Shown in pieces: positions 29,001 to 37,285 of a DNA stretch of 64,000 bases; position 1 is the stretch's first letter; each line of letters starts with the position of its first letter. The notes under the pieces were generated by a model. The model made no database searches and was not told the DNA's origin. It worked only from the letters and a program-made list of their open reading frames with translations. This DNA is from Algoriphagus litoralis (GTDB lineage: Bacteria > Bacteroidota > Bacteroidia > Cytophagales > Cyclobacteriaceae), in contig NZ_QGOL01000007.1 in NCBI RefSeq assembly GCF_003259255.1, forward strand, positions 310,001 to 374,000. The letters are read 5' to 3'. The translations under genes were made by a program, and so were the position numbers.

Positions 29001-32000
29001 CCTAATCCAAAACTAAATTATGGTGGAGTGACTCGGGCTATTACTACCGAAGTTGACTTTGACCGGACTAATATTGAATACATCGAATTCTGGCTGATGG
29101 ATCCCTTTCTTCCTGGTGAAAACGGGAAAGTCCTAGACGGTATTTTCAACGAAAACAACACCACAGGCGGGAAGCTGTTCATCAATCTCGGGGATATCTC
29201 AGAAGATGTGATGAAAGATGGAAGTCATGCTTTTGAAAATGGTCTGCCCGCCGATGGAGATCCAAGCGAAACGGGCCAAAACGAATGGGGACGCATCACA
29301 CGAGAACAGTTTTTGATCCCGGCTTTTGACAATTCAGAAAGCTCGAGAGTCAATCAGGATGTAGGATTGGATGGGCTAAAAAATGAGGATGAGCCTGCAT
29401 TCTTCAGAAGCAGATTTCTCGATAGGATCAATGTATCGCAAGAGGCAAGAAATGCCATAGAACAGGACGTTTCTGCAGACGCGTTCCAGTACTATCTCAA
29501 TGATAGATTTGATCAGGAGAACGTTAAAATTCTGGAGCGGTACAAGAAGTTTAATGGAATGGAGGGTAATACGCCTGTGTCAGCTGACCCGAGTCTTCCC
29601 TATACGGAATCTGGAGGAAACACGCCGGATAATGAGGATCTCAATACTGACAACACCATCAATGAACTGGAGAACTATTACGAGTACGAAATTGACCTGA
29701 GACCAGGACAATTAACTGTCGGTGAAAACTACATCGTAGACCAAGTCACCCACAATGAAGCCGGAGAAGAGGTCAACTGGTATCTTTTCCGTATTCCTGT
29801 TCGGCAGCCAGATCGGGTCGAAGGCGACATCGTGGGCTTCAAATCCATCCGCTGGATGCGGACCTACCTGACGGATTTTGAGCAGCCTGTGGTCTTGAGA
29901 ATGGCGGAATTCAGAATGGTTGGCAGCCAGTGGCGGGTTTTTCAGGAATCGCTCTTCGAAAAAGGCTTTTTTGAAATCCCGGAACCAGACGTATCCAATG
30001 TGACCGTGGATGTCGTGAATATCGAGCAAAATGCTCAGGGAAGCGACAAATCAAGCCCATACGTCCTTCCTCCTGGAATCAATCGTGACCGGGATAATAC
30101 CTCTACCGTGGAGAGACGGCTCAACGAACAGTCACTCCGCGTCTGTGTAGAAGATCTCGCTCCAAAAGATGCCCGGGCTGTATTTAAAAATCTCACCATC
30201 GATCTTGTACAATACGAGCGAATCAAGATGTTTTTTCATGCCAATAGTGACGATGCTCGGGATGGAGAGATCACAGCTTTCATCAGGCTGGGCACGGATT
30301 ACACTGATAACTACTATGAAATCGAAGTTCCGCTATTGATTTCTCCTTTGGGGACAAATGACCCACGGGCAGTATGGCCATTGGAAAATGAGATTGATAT
30401 CGCCATTCAAGAAATTGTCGGCGTAAAAGTAGATAGGGACAATGCCCAGGCACCACTAAATTTGCCATTTTCGCAGAATATCAGGCAATACAAAGTCACC
30501 GTAGTAGGTCGACCGGAATTGAGTTTAGTACAGGCGATGATGCTGGGTGCAAGAAATCCAGGTACAGGTATTGGCTCTTCCAAGTCTTTCTGCTTTTGGG
30601 CAAATGAACTCCGGGTGACAGGATTCACCAAAAACAATGGCTGGGCAGCCAACGCATTTCTCAATGCAAAAATTGCGGATGTTGCTGTAGTCTCGGCATC
30701 CGTAAGGCATAATTCTATAGGCTTTGGAGGATTGGAAACCAAGCTTTCCCAGCGGGCCAGACAAGCAGTCACCCAATACGATATCTCTACCAACGTAGAA
30801 ATAAACAAACTCCTGCCTGAAGCGCTTGGCGTAAGTATTCCGATGTATTTTTCTATCGAAAATTCAAATTCTAGACCAGAGTATGACCCTCTCAATCCGG
30901 ATGTTCCTTTTGAAGTGGCTTTGGGGAAATTCGAAACAGATGCACAACGGGAAGCCTATCGAGACATTGCACTTGATCAACTTAAGCGGCGAAATATCAG
31001 TTTCAACAACGTCCGAAAAATCAAACGAAATCAGGATTCGCCAAACCGGATCTATGACCTTTCCAATTTTGCATTTTCCTATGCTATGGGATCAGTCACC
31101 CAGACCAATGCTCAAATCCAAAGCTATAATTTCAAAACAAACCGGGGCAATGTGACCTACAGTTTTCAACCTAAGGAATGGAGAATTGAGCCGTTTAGAA
31201 ATTCTGAAGGGCTAAATTCTCCTTTCTTAAAGCTGATCAAAGATTTCAACCTCAACCTTTCCCCAACTTCACTTTTGGCTCGGTTGGATGTGGATCGGAG
31301 ATTCTTAAGATCACAATATCGAAATGACCAACTCAGCACCAGCGGTGTTGATCCACTTTTTCAGAAATCATTTTTCATGAATCGGTCCTTTGCGATCAAT
31401 TGGGATCTTTCGCAGAGTCTTCGTGTGGATTTTCAATCCCGAGCCAGTGCTGTAGTAGATGAACCAGAAGGCGATTTGGACACGGAAGCCAAGCGGGATT
31501 CTGTAAAATACAATGCTTGGCGGTTTGGCAGAACAACCAATTACAATCATTCGGCAACCTTGAATTACAGCATTCCGCTGAATAAGCTACCAGCCACTGA
31601 CTGGATCCAAACCGACTACCGCTATGTCACATCCTACACCTGGCAGACTGGCGCCATAGGTCAAAAAGATACACTTGGAAACGTCATTCAGAATACCAGA
31701 GACCAAAGTCTTACCGGAAAGCTTGACCTGCTGAAGCTCTACAATAAGAATAAGAAATTGGCTGCTTTGAACGCACCAAAACGCCCAAGTGTACCCGGTA
31801 GGAATACCGTAGCTGCGGAGGACACGATTGGGACACCATTTAGCAATAGACTTCTGAAGTTCCTGATGATGGCCAAAGAATTTACCTTCAATTATGGTGT
31901 GATCGAAGGCACATTTTTACCTGGCTACATGCCAAATACTGGACTATTGGGAATGGATCGGGCATGGGACAATCCAGGATGGGCATTCTTATTTGGAAGC

Positions 32001-33206
32001 CAAAATGCAAATATCCGATATGATCTAGCCGAAAATGGCCAAATCGCTCCGAGTACCGAATTAACCCAAACGTTTAAACAAAACCGGGCGATGAACCTGA
32101 GGTTAACCGGCCTTCTTGAGCCTTTTCAGGATTTCAGAGTGACACTAGAAGCAAGAAAGCGGGAAATCGGAGATTATCAGGAGATTTTCCGCAATTCTTT
32201 GGATAATCCTGGCGATTACCAAAGCATCAGCCCAAATCGACTCGGCTCTTATTCGATCACTACCATTATGATCGGAACGACATTTAAAAAAGATGACTCA
32301 GAAAATAATTCTCCTTTATTTACCGACTTTGAAAACTACCGCTCCAGGATCAAATCAAGACTAGATGGAGAATCCGGTGGAACTGGAGAATACGGAATAA
32401 ATGGACAGGATGTCCTGATCCCGTCTTTCTTGGCAGCTTACCTCGGTAAAGATCCAAACGAGGTAAAGTTGAACCCTTTTCCAAAAACACCACTACCGAA
32501 CTGGAGGCTAGATTATCGGGGATTGTCCCGACTGAAAGGATTGAGTGATAAATTCAGCAGCATCAATATTACTCACGCGTATTCATCCACCTATGACGTG
32601 AGCAATTTCTCCAACTCCCTTCAATACCAGCAGGGACTGGAATTATTCAACACGCTGCAGAATGTCCAACGCCCAGATATCACTAATGACGATGGACAGT
32701 TTATTCCAATATATGTCCTGAATCAAGTCGTACTTTCAGAACGATTTGCACCATTTATTGGAATAGATGTCTTGACTAAAGATAGATTGAATGTAGCTAT
32801 CAATTACAATAGAGAAAGAAATCTGGGTTTGAACTTCTCCAACTCCCAGATAACGGAGCAAAAAAGCAGCGACTTTGGATTGACTTTAGCATATACCAAG
32901 GCCGGAGTAAAAGTGCCGTTCAACATTCAGGGAGGACAAAAAGTCCTTAAAAACGATCTCCAGCTGAGACTGGACACAAAAGTGGTAGATGTAAGGCAAG
33001 TACAGCGAAAAATTGAGGAAGGGAGTACGGTCACCAACGGGAATCTGAATATTCAAATCAGACCAACTATAGGATATGTCATCAATCAAAACTTGAATTT
33101 GACGATTTACTTTGAAAGGACGATTAATGAACCTCGAGTGACTACAGCATTTAGGAGAACCTCCACTGCCTTCGGTGGACAATTGCGATTTAATTTGTCA
33201 CAATAG
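26073..33206 (+). CDS. sprA: T9SS outer-membrane translocon protein SprA (Sov)
   Basis: 2377 residues from a TTG start at 26073; known SprA proteins are about 2300-2500. Signal peptide (about 20-37, ending SPLKAQ). The whole protein is rich in beta segments, consistent with the single-chain 36-strand barrel known for SprA, with the family's repeated N-terminal domains (SprA_N) suggested by two similar stretches, e.g. NRLIQGAQNLFGVKTQMRFG near 270. No T9SS C-terminal signal, as expected for the pore itself. SprA carries T9SS cargo through the outer membrane and binds PorV, encoded 14 kb downstream. Twelve nt after ruvA; the family order ruvA-sprA-gcvH is, from memory, conserved in the phylum. 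Confidence 0.95.
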   Translation: MNFQELLTFCRGKIKSHGPVFLILLGFVLAISPLKAQQATADSTQSRIDSLNIRRLSPSFLLWQNMRTNPLYPQRNPFLLPRSPFIPTPPLNQEVEVIVDSTLRYNIVDQLDTTRFGNEQEYDFERFSEIQQYRVRQEYWRSRARGMDGESAVEGRSLIPPLTVSPSFDRIFGGSEINITPTGYVNLDFGAIFRRIDNPTLPIRQQQNGGFNFQQQIQMAVNGSLGEKMKIAANFDSNNSFDFQNQLKLEYDGFDEDILQSVEIGNVSMPIQNRLIQGAQNLFGVKTQMRFGKLNVTAVASTQRGRRDNLVIDANGQGRSFDIQASKYDENRHFFLAHFFRDNYERWLRGLPQVLSGVNVTRIEVYVMNRATNTETLRNFAAFMDLGEGQVLLNPSNPAIGSGTPGAPAGNGANLLYSNISNNASFRPFDTGSRAMESALGLRKGVDFEQINGARKLDPNEFFFNPQLGYLSLFRRLQNDEVLGVSFEYTYNGQVYKVGELTEDYQTRQEDELIFLKLLRPARINPRVPTWDLMMKNVYSLNASQIAREGFQLQIIYRDDRTGLDNPSLLEGANVKDKPLIRLTGLDNLNPQNDPAPDGNFDFVEGLTMISDRGLLIFPVLEPFGSNLEKNFLPGELVLKDKYVYDTLYRTTQADAELVTRLNKYFIKGRLTAGSASEIQLPGLNIAPGSVIVQAGNIPLTEGVDFTIDYNVGRLVIINDAILQSGKQINVSFEKADLVSFQTRSLIGTRLDYLASQKLNIGGTFMYLNERPNVTRIATGNETLRNSLWGLDVNFNDESRWLTKLADALPFTDTKEKSLVQFNAEFAHLIPGTSNTVDGDAASYIDDFEAAVTPFYLGAAANQNWKLASTPKTQTNRFDLSNQTEDNLGNTYRRAKLAWYNIDNIFYRESGPGVPTNLTPQDRRNHYVRRVIPQEIFKNQDRDVIVVPQPLFEMAYFPSERGMFNYNPNLDINGLLPNPKLNYGGVTRAITTEVDFDRTNIEYIEFWLMDPFLPGENGKVLDGIFNENNTTGGKLFINLGDISEDVMKDGSHAFENGLPADGDPSETGQNEWGRITREQFLIPAFDNSESSRVNQDVGLDGLKNEDEPAFFRSRFLDRINVSQEARNAIEQDVSADAFQYYLNDRFDQENVKILERYKKFNGMEGNTPVSADPSLPYTESGGNTPDNEDLNTDNTINELENYYEYEIDLRPGQLTVGENYIVDQVTHNEAGEEVNWYLFRIPVRQPDRVEGDIVGFKSIRWMRTYLTDFEQPVVLRMAEFRMVGSQWRVFQESLFEKGFFEIPEPDVSNVTVDVVNIEQNAQGSDKSSPYVLPPGINRDRDNTSTVERRLNEQSLRVCVEDLAPKDARAVFKNLTIDLVQYERIKMFFHANSDDARDGEITAFIRLGTDYTDNYYEIEVPLLISPLGTNDPRAVWPLENEIDIAIQEIVGVKVDRDNAQAPLNLPFSQNIRQYKVTVVGRPELSLVQAMMLGARNPGTGIGSSKSFCFWANELRVTGFTKNNGWAANAFLNAKIADVAVVSASVRHNSIGFGGLETKLSQRARQAVTQYDISTNVEINKLLPEALGVSIPMYFSIENSNSRPEYDPLNPDVPFEVALGKFETDAQREAYRDIALDQLKRRNISFNNVRKIKRNQDSPNRIYDLSNFAFSYAMGSVTQTNAQIQSYNFKTNRGNVTYSFQPKEWRIEPFRNSEGLNSPFLKLIKDFNLNLSPTSLLARLDVDRRFLRSQYRNDQLSTSGVDPLFQKSFFMNRSFAINWDLSQSLRVDFQSRASAVVDEPEGDLDTEAKRDSVKYNAWRFGRTTNYNHSATLNYSIPLNKLPATDWIQTDYRYVTSYTWQTGAIGQKDTLGNVIQNTRDQSLTGKLDLLKLYNKNKKLAALNAPKRPSVPGRNTVAAEDTIGTPFSNRLLKFLMMAKEFTFNYGVIEGTFLPGYMPNTGLLGMDRAWDNPGWAFLFGSQNANIRYDLAENGQIAPSTELTQTFKQNRAMNLRLTGLLEPFQDFRVTLEARKREIGDYQEIFRNSLDNPGDYQSISPNRLGSYSITTIMIGTTFKKDDSENNSPLFTDFENYRSRIKSRLDGESGGTGEYGINGQDVLIPSFLAAYLGKDPNEVKLNPFPKTPLPNWRLDYRGLSRLKGLSDKFSSINITHAYSSTYDVSNFSNSLQYQQGLELFNTLQNVQRPDITNDDGQFIPIYVLNQVVLSERFAPFIGIDVLTKDRLNVAINYNRERNLGLNFSNSQITEQKSSDFGLTLAYTKAGVKVPFNIQGGQKVLKNDLQLRLDTKVVDVRQVQRKIEEGSTVTNGNLNIQIRPTIGYVINQNLNLTIYFERTINEPRVTTAFRRTSTAFGGQLRFNLSQ

Positions 33207-33207
33207 A

Positions 33208-33238
33208 TTTCAATCTCGTCCGAATCCTTTTATTTTTG
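33208..33238 (+). promoter_or_regulatory. Bacteroidota-type promoter for gcvH
   Basis: TTTC (33208-33211), 19 nt, TATTTTTG (33231-33238). The -7 box is a full match and the -33 box has one mismatch. It starts 2 nt past the sprA stop and ends 19 nt before the gcvH start, so gcvH can be expressed apart from sprA. Confidence 0.6.
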
Positions 33239-33257
33239 ACAATCTAAAAAACTAATC

Positions 33258-33635
33258 ATGAATTTTCCGCAAGAATTAAAGTACACCAAAGACCACGAGT
33301 GGGTAAAAATCGAAGGAGATATTGCTACCATTGGCATCACTGAATTTGCTCAGAAAGAACTTGGAGATATCGTATACGTAGAAGTAGAGACAGTAGGCGA
33401 AACGATCGAAGCTGGTGAGGTATTTGGATCTGTGGAAGCTGTGAAGACGGTTTCGGATCTTTTCATGCCTATCACAGGGGAAATTATCGAATTCAATGAA
33501 GAATTGGATTCTTCCCCAGAACTGGTCAACGATTCTCCATATGAGTCCGGCTGGATGATCAAAGTGAAAATATCTGATTCTTCGGCATTAGACCTGTTGG
33601 ATTCAGCAGAATATGCTGAATTGGTTGGAGCTTAA
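33258..33635 (+). CDS. gcvH: Glycine cleavage system H protein
   Basis: 125 residues, standard length. The lipoyl-attachment lysine is K63 in [13 protein letters not shown]. Other family features are [10 protein letters not shown] at the N-terminus, [17 protein letters not shown] and [14 protein letters not shown]. The lipoyl arm shuttles the aminomethyl group between the P, T and L proteins of glycine breakdown, in the cytoplasm; those genes are not in the window. In organisms with lipoyl relay H protein can also act in lipoate transfer. Lies between sprA and a VanZ-like gene 11 nt downstream. Confidence 0.96.
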   Translation: MNFPQELKYTKDHEWVKIEGDIATIGITEFAQKELGDIVYVEVETVGETIEAGEVFGSVEAVKTVSDLFMPITGEIIEFNEELDSSPELVNDSPYESGWMIKVKISDSSALDLLDSAEYAELVGA

Positions 33636-33646
33636 TTCATAAATTA

Positions 33647-34018
33647 TTGAGAGTAGGACTGGCTATTTCTTGGATGATCGTATTGGCATTGGCCATGCTT
33701 AGTCCAGGCACCAAATTCCCGGATATCGATTTATTTAATTTCCAGGATAAAGTAGTCCACCTCATCTGTTTTTTCTTGCAAGGATATCTATGGAGTGGTG
33801 TAGGAGTAAAAAAGGGGGAAATTTCCCTCAAAAACACCACTATCTGGCGAAACTTTATCCTTTTTGGACTCGGATGTGGTATTGTATTTGAATTTCTTCA
33901 ACAATATATTCCATATCGATCGTTTGATCTAGTAGATATGATTACCAATGCTCTGGGAGCATGTTTAGGATTAGTAGGATATTTAAAATGGCCGTTCATT
34001 AAATACATTTTGGATTAA
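33647..34018 (+). CDS. VanZ-like family membrane protein
   Basis: 123 residues from a TTG start at 33647. Four hydrophobic segments, with family features: the end of the first helix followed by SPGTKFP, DKVVHLICFFLQGYL (near 37), and FEFLQQYIPYRSFDLVDMITNALGA near the C-terminus. VanZ proteins confer low-level teicoplanin resistance in enterococci, but homologues in Bacteroidota are of unknown function and mostly not linked to resistance. Probably co-transcribed with gcvH (11 nt). Confidence 0.85.
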   Translation: MRVGLAISWMIVLALAMLSPGTKFPDIDLFNFQDKVVHLICFFLQGYLWSGVGVKKGEISLKNTTIWRNFILFGLGCGIVFEFLQQYIPYRSFDLVDMITNALGACLGLVGYLKWPFIKYILD

Positions 34019-34040
34019 TCTCTAATAATTCTTACACTTG
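34009..34040 (+). promoter_or_regulatory. Candidate promoter for first TonB-family gene
   Basis: TTTG (34009-34012), 20 nt, TACACTTG (34033-34040, one mismatch to TAnnTTTG). The start codon is 44 nt past the -7 box. Confidence 0.5.
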
Positions 34041-34084
34041 TTACTCAGATTTCAAAAGATTAACCTGTATAAACCAATTTCACC

Positions 34085-34765
34085 ATGGAAGCAAAAAAGT
34101 CTCCTAGCGCTGATATCACCAAGAAGGTAGGTATGTTTACCAATCTTGGTCTAGCAGTAGCTGTAGGGCTTACTCTTGCTGCTTTCGAATACAAGTCATT
34201 TGATGACTCAGGCCTTAAGGACTTGGGTGGAGTGACTGACAACTTCGAAGAGTTGCTTGATGTGCCTATCACAGAACAGCCACCACCGCCACCGCCACCA
34301 CCACCAATGGAGCAGCCTATCATTGAGGAGATTCCAGATGAAGTGGAAATCGAAGAAAAGATCGATGTAAACTTTGACGTGGATGTGAAAGAAACCACTG
34401 AAATCAAAGAAGTGGTAATTGCTGAAGCTCCAGTGGAAGAGAAAGCAGATCAGATTTTTGACGTAGTGGAAACTCAGCCAAATCCTCCTGGAGGTATGTC
34501 AGGCTGGAATCAGTACCTTTCCAAAAATCTGAAATACCCTACTCAAGCGAGAAGAATGGGTATCGAAGGTACCGTAATTGTAGTATTCGTAATCAACACT
34601 GACGGATCAATTCAAGATGTGGAAGTCCTCAGAGGTATCGGAGGAGGTTGTGACGAAGAAGCGGTAAAAGTAGTACAAGAAGCTCCTAAGTGGGAACCAG
34701 GTAAGCAAAGAGGCCGTCCGGTTCGTACTCGAATGAGACTTCCGATTCGATTCAAACTAAGCTAA
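34085..34765 (+). CDS. TonB family energy transducer (first copy)
   Basis: 226 residues. A short cytoplasmic N-terminus, one membrane segment (about 17-35), a spacer with a run of nine prolines (residues about 66-74) and an acidic linker, then the TonB C-terminal domain (about 135-226) with GGMSGWNQYLSKNLKYP, GIEGTVIVVFVINTDGSI and the family's PIRFKL end. It should carry proton-motive energy from ExbB/ExbD (not in window) to TonB-dependent outer-membrane receptors. It has its own promoter and a strong terminator at 34771. Confidence 0.93.
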   Translation: MEAKKSPSADITKKVGMFTNLGLAVAVGLTLAAFEYKSFDDSGLKDLGGVTDNFEELLDVPITEQPPPPPPPPPMEQPIIEEIPDEVEIEEKIDVNFDVDVKETTEIKEVVIAEAPVEEKADQIFDVVETQPNPPGGMSGWNQYLSKNLKYPTQARRMGIEGTVIVVFVINTDGSIQDVEVLRGIGGGCDEEAVKVVQEAPKWEPGKQRGRPVRTRMRLPIRFKLS

Positions 34766-34770
34766 AATAT

Positions 34771-34798
34771 AAGACCCGATTAGTCGGGTCTTTTTTTT
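34771..34798 (+). terminator. Rho-independent terminator after first TonB gene
   Basis: Nine-bp perfect stem AAGACCCGA (34771-34779) / TCGGGTCTT (34784-34792), 4-nt loop, and T-run 34791-34798. Placed 5 nt after the stop codon. Confidence 0.9.
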
Positions 34799-34895
34799 GC
34801 GTATTATTACTTTTTAAATAGTTAATAAATGTTATTGAAATAGTTTTTTTATTCTAATAGTTGTAATTTTTTATACACAATCAAAAACTACAACC

Positions 34896-35564
34896 ATGGA
34901 ACTAAAAAAGAACCCAGGATCGGACCTCCGTAGATGGTATGGTCCTATCTTCAATTTGGGACTGATTCTATCAGTCAGCACAGTTTTGGTGGCTTTCGAA
35001 TGGAAAGCATATGAAGACAAACCACTTATAACTATCCCCGATGGTGATTCGAATTGGGATATTGATATCATTCCGATTACGATCCAGGAACCACCTCAAG
35101 CCCCTCCCCCGTTGATTGCTCCGGAAATCAAGGTAATAGATAACTCAGTCAAAATAGATGATATCGCCAATATCGATATTAACTATCCAGTGAATGATGA
35201 AATACCTGAAATCAAGCTCGAGTCGGCACCTGTTATTGAAAAGGCAGATGAGATCCTTGATTTCACTGAGGTACAGGCTGAATTCCAAGGTGGGATGGAT
35301 GGATGGTATGCTTATTTGAAATCAAACCTATCCTATCCAAAACAGCCTCAACGATTAGGCATAGAGGGTACTGTATTTCTCAGATTTGTCATTAATACAG
35401 ACGGAAGTATACAGGATGTACAAGTGGTACGTTCGGTAGATCCTTACCTCGACAAAGCTGCTGTAGAGGTGATCCAAAACTCTCCAAAATGGAAATCAGC
35501 TCGGCATCATGGCAAGCCTGTCCGCTCTAGAATGACAATCCCAATAAAATTTAAACTCAACTAA
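34896..35564 (+). CDS. TonB family energy transducer (second, diverged copy)
   Basis: 222 residues, with the same order as the preceding gene: short N-terminus (MELKKNPGSDLRR), one membrane segment (about 17-34), spacer, then a TonB C-terminal domain (about 128-222; GGMDGWYAYLKSNLSYP, GIEGTVFLRFVINTDGSI, PIKFKL). The spacer differs: only a short proline cluster (EPPQAPPPL) in place of the nine-proline run, so the reach across the periplasm may differ. The C-terminal domains agree at most positions, which indicates tandem duplication. Own leader of 98 nt with only weak promoter-like sequence, and its own terminator. Confidence 0.92.
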   Translation: MELKKNPGSDLRRWYGPIFNLGLILSVSTVLVAFEWKAYEDKPLITIPDGDSNWDIDIIPITIQEPPQAPPPLIAPEIKVIDNSVKIDDIANIDINYPVNDEIPEIKLESAPVIEKADEILDFTEVQAEFQGGMDGWYAYLKSNLSYPKQPQRLGIEGTVFLRFVINTDGSIQDVQVVRSVDPYLDKAAVEVIQNSPKWKSARHHGKPVRSRMTIPIKFKLN

Positions 35565-35582
35565 ACCAACACCATAAAATCT

Positions 35583-35616
35583 AAAAAACCTGCATGGTGT
35601 CATGCAGGTTTTTTTT
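35583..35616 (+). terminator. Rho-independent terminator after second TonB gene
   Basis: Fourteen-bp stem AAAAAACCTGCATG (35583-35596) / CATGCAGGTTTTTT (35601-35614) with a GTGT loop and a T-run to 35616. Lies 18 nt after the stop. A-rich upstream arm could also serve the opposite strand. Confidence 0.9.
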
Positions 35617-35718
35617 ATTCCTTCGAGTTGAATTTGAATTAAATTGATAACCTAATCTTTCAAGATTATGGAAGCTGAAATAAAAAGCACCTTCAAATTC
35701 TTCAGACACTAATGCATT

Positions 35719-37116
35719 TTATTTAAACAGAACGTTCAAGGGTAGTTTATACCCTACTTCCATTATCCACCCATCTAAGCTTCCAGAGGTAACGTAGTTG
35801 ACAGGTTCACCATTGATAGTTCCCGTGACATTCACTTTGCCAACTTCAGGACTGCCAAAATTTCTGGAGAAATTGAAGGTCAACATACTTGAATTGAAAA
35901 TTGACACCTCAGCAAAAACTCCTGCATTAAAGAATACTTTCCCCTGAGAACTTTCATTTATCGGAGTGTAGGTTAAGCTATAGGTATTGCCTCCGACATT
36001 TCCAACGCCCCCTCTTACAGATTGTCCTAGACCTCTTGTCTGAAGTGTATAAAATGCTGCCAAGGAAGCACCAACTCTGATTCTTTTGTTTTCCCCTAGG
36101 TCAATATGATAGCGCAATCGTACCGGAATTGCACTCACATTAAAATTAGTGTTGGTTTGGATGGAAAACCCATTTGGCCTCGTGGTTCCTGTGTATGCAT
36201 TGAATTTGCTGTAACCAGACTCCAAGCTAAACGAGCCCAAAGTATATCCAGCCAATAATTCATATCCACCTGAAATGTGCGAAAACTCTAAGTTTGGCTC
36301 CCGCTCGGATTTAGGTCTGAATCTTAAAAGTCCGTTAGCCATGACGTAAGGTCCATTTCCCCATGCCATTTCCCTTTTTTCTAATTTTTGTGCCTCTTTA
36401 CCAAGTCTCTCTTCGAGCCGTTCCTCTTTGGTTCTCCCCTTGAAGTCTATGCCATACCCCACGAATAAGCCTGTATAAGTTCCCCTTCGCTGAACTGAGG
36501 CTTCCGAGATTCCCGCATAATTATTGATGCTGCTCGGATTAAGGGGGCTAAGTCCAAATTGGTGCCTCACCCCAACCATTAGGTAATTTTTCCTCTTCGT
36601 ATAGAATTTCATTCCTGCCTCCAAAGCAACATTCCCAACTATCTTTGTCGCTTTTTCTGCATAAACAAATGCTACAGTATCTGCTCTTGGAAAATCCCAA
36701 TAGTTATTGACTGTAAATCCCAAAGAGGGCTGAACAAAAAATCCATGCTTTCCGTTTTCCCAGCTTTTCCGAAGGCCAAGTCGATAATTGCCAAATGAGT
36801 CAACTCGCTTTACCTCTAAACGAGGTGACAAATCAGGATAGGCCAGGTAGTAATCAAATTTCAAGTTTGGCCTGATCATTTCTGATTGAAAGGATAATTG
36901 AAGGTCTTTACCGATTCCAAGTAGGAAGTTTAATCCAAGGTGGTAATCAATCCCAACATCCATATTTAGGGGGACTCCTTGGATAGTGGTAGGTTTTTGG
37001 TAGCTGTATTGTGGGCCACCATAGAATTCCATTTTGAAACGACTCTGGGCAAGACTGTTACCTCCTAAGCAGATAAAAAAAGCTAAGGTGGAAAGAAAGG
37101 GAATAGCATTTTTCAT
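35719..37116 (-). CDS. Putative outer-membrane beta-barrel protein
   Basis: 465 residues. Signal peptide (1-23, ending SLAQ). The rest is dominated by short alternating amphipathic beta segments with aromatic ends (for example FSLESGYSKFNAYTG, LTFNFSRNFG), as in outer-membrane barrels of 12-16 strands. A charged stretch (about 213-240, rich in E, K and R) interrupts it, probably a periplasmic or extracellular loop. The last residues (GYKLPLNVLFK) end in an aromatic residue followed by lysine. I do not recognise the family. It lies alone behind yicC with a palindrome in its leader region, so regulated expression is likely. Confidence 0.7.
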   Translation of the reverse strand: MKNAIPFLSTLAFFICLGGNSLAQSRFKMEFYGGPQYSYQKPTTIQGVPLNMDVGIDYHLGLNFLLGIGKDLQLSFQSEMIRPNLKFDYYLAYPDLSPRLEVKRVDSFGNYRLGLRKSWENGKHGFFVQPSLGFTVNNYWDFPRADTVAFVYAEKATKIVGNVALEAGMKFYTKRKNYLMVGVRHQFGLSPLNPSSINNYAGISEASVQRRGTYTGLFVGYGIDFKGRTKEERLEERLGKEAQKLEKREMAWGNGPYVMANGLLRFRPKSEREPNLEFSHISGGYELLAGYTLGSFSLESGYSKFNAYTGTTRPNGFSIQTNTNFNVSAIPVRLRYHIDLGENKRIRVGASLAAFYTLQTRGLGQSVRGGVGNVGGNTYSLTYTPINESSQGKVFFNAGVFAEVSIFNSSMLTFNFSRNFGSPEVGKVNVTGTINGEPVNYVTSGSLDGWIMEVGYKLPLNVLFK

Positions 37117-37177
37117 GAGTTCTATTTTGAAATACGTATGAGAAAAACTTAAATCAACAATTAATCTTCTGCAGCAA

Positions 37178-37200
37178 GATTAAACGTTTAATCAAAGATA
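37178..37200 (-). promoter_or_regulatory. Candidate -7 element and 16-bp perfect palindrome upstream of barrel gene
   Basis: The palindrome GATTAAACGTTTAATC (37178-37193) lies directly at the downstream edge of TATCTTTG on the minus strand (37200-37193), a full -7 match. This puts the palindrome at the predicted transcript start, a classic repressor position. No TTTG is visible at the -33 position. The leader to the start codon would be about 70 nt. Confidence 0.55.
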
Positions 37201-37285
37201 ATCTTATAGTAGATTTCAGAATAAATCCCCAACTAAAAACATGTTAAATGAAAAATTAAAAAACCTTAAACTTTGTGGCAGAAAA

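Noticed and set aside
33647-34018. VanZ-like gene as an antibiotic-resistance determinant
   Set aside because: No vanA/B/H/X genes are present, and VanZ-like proteins are widespread in Bacteroidota without such a role.
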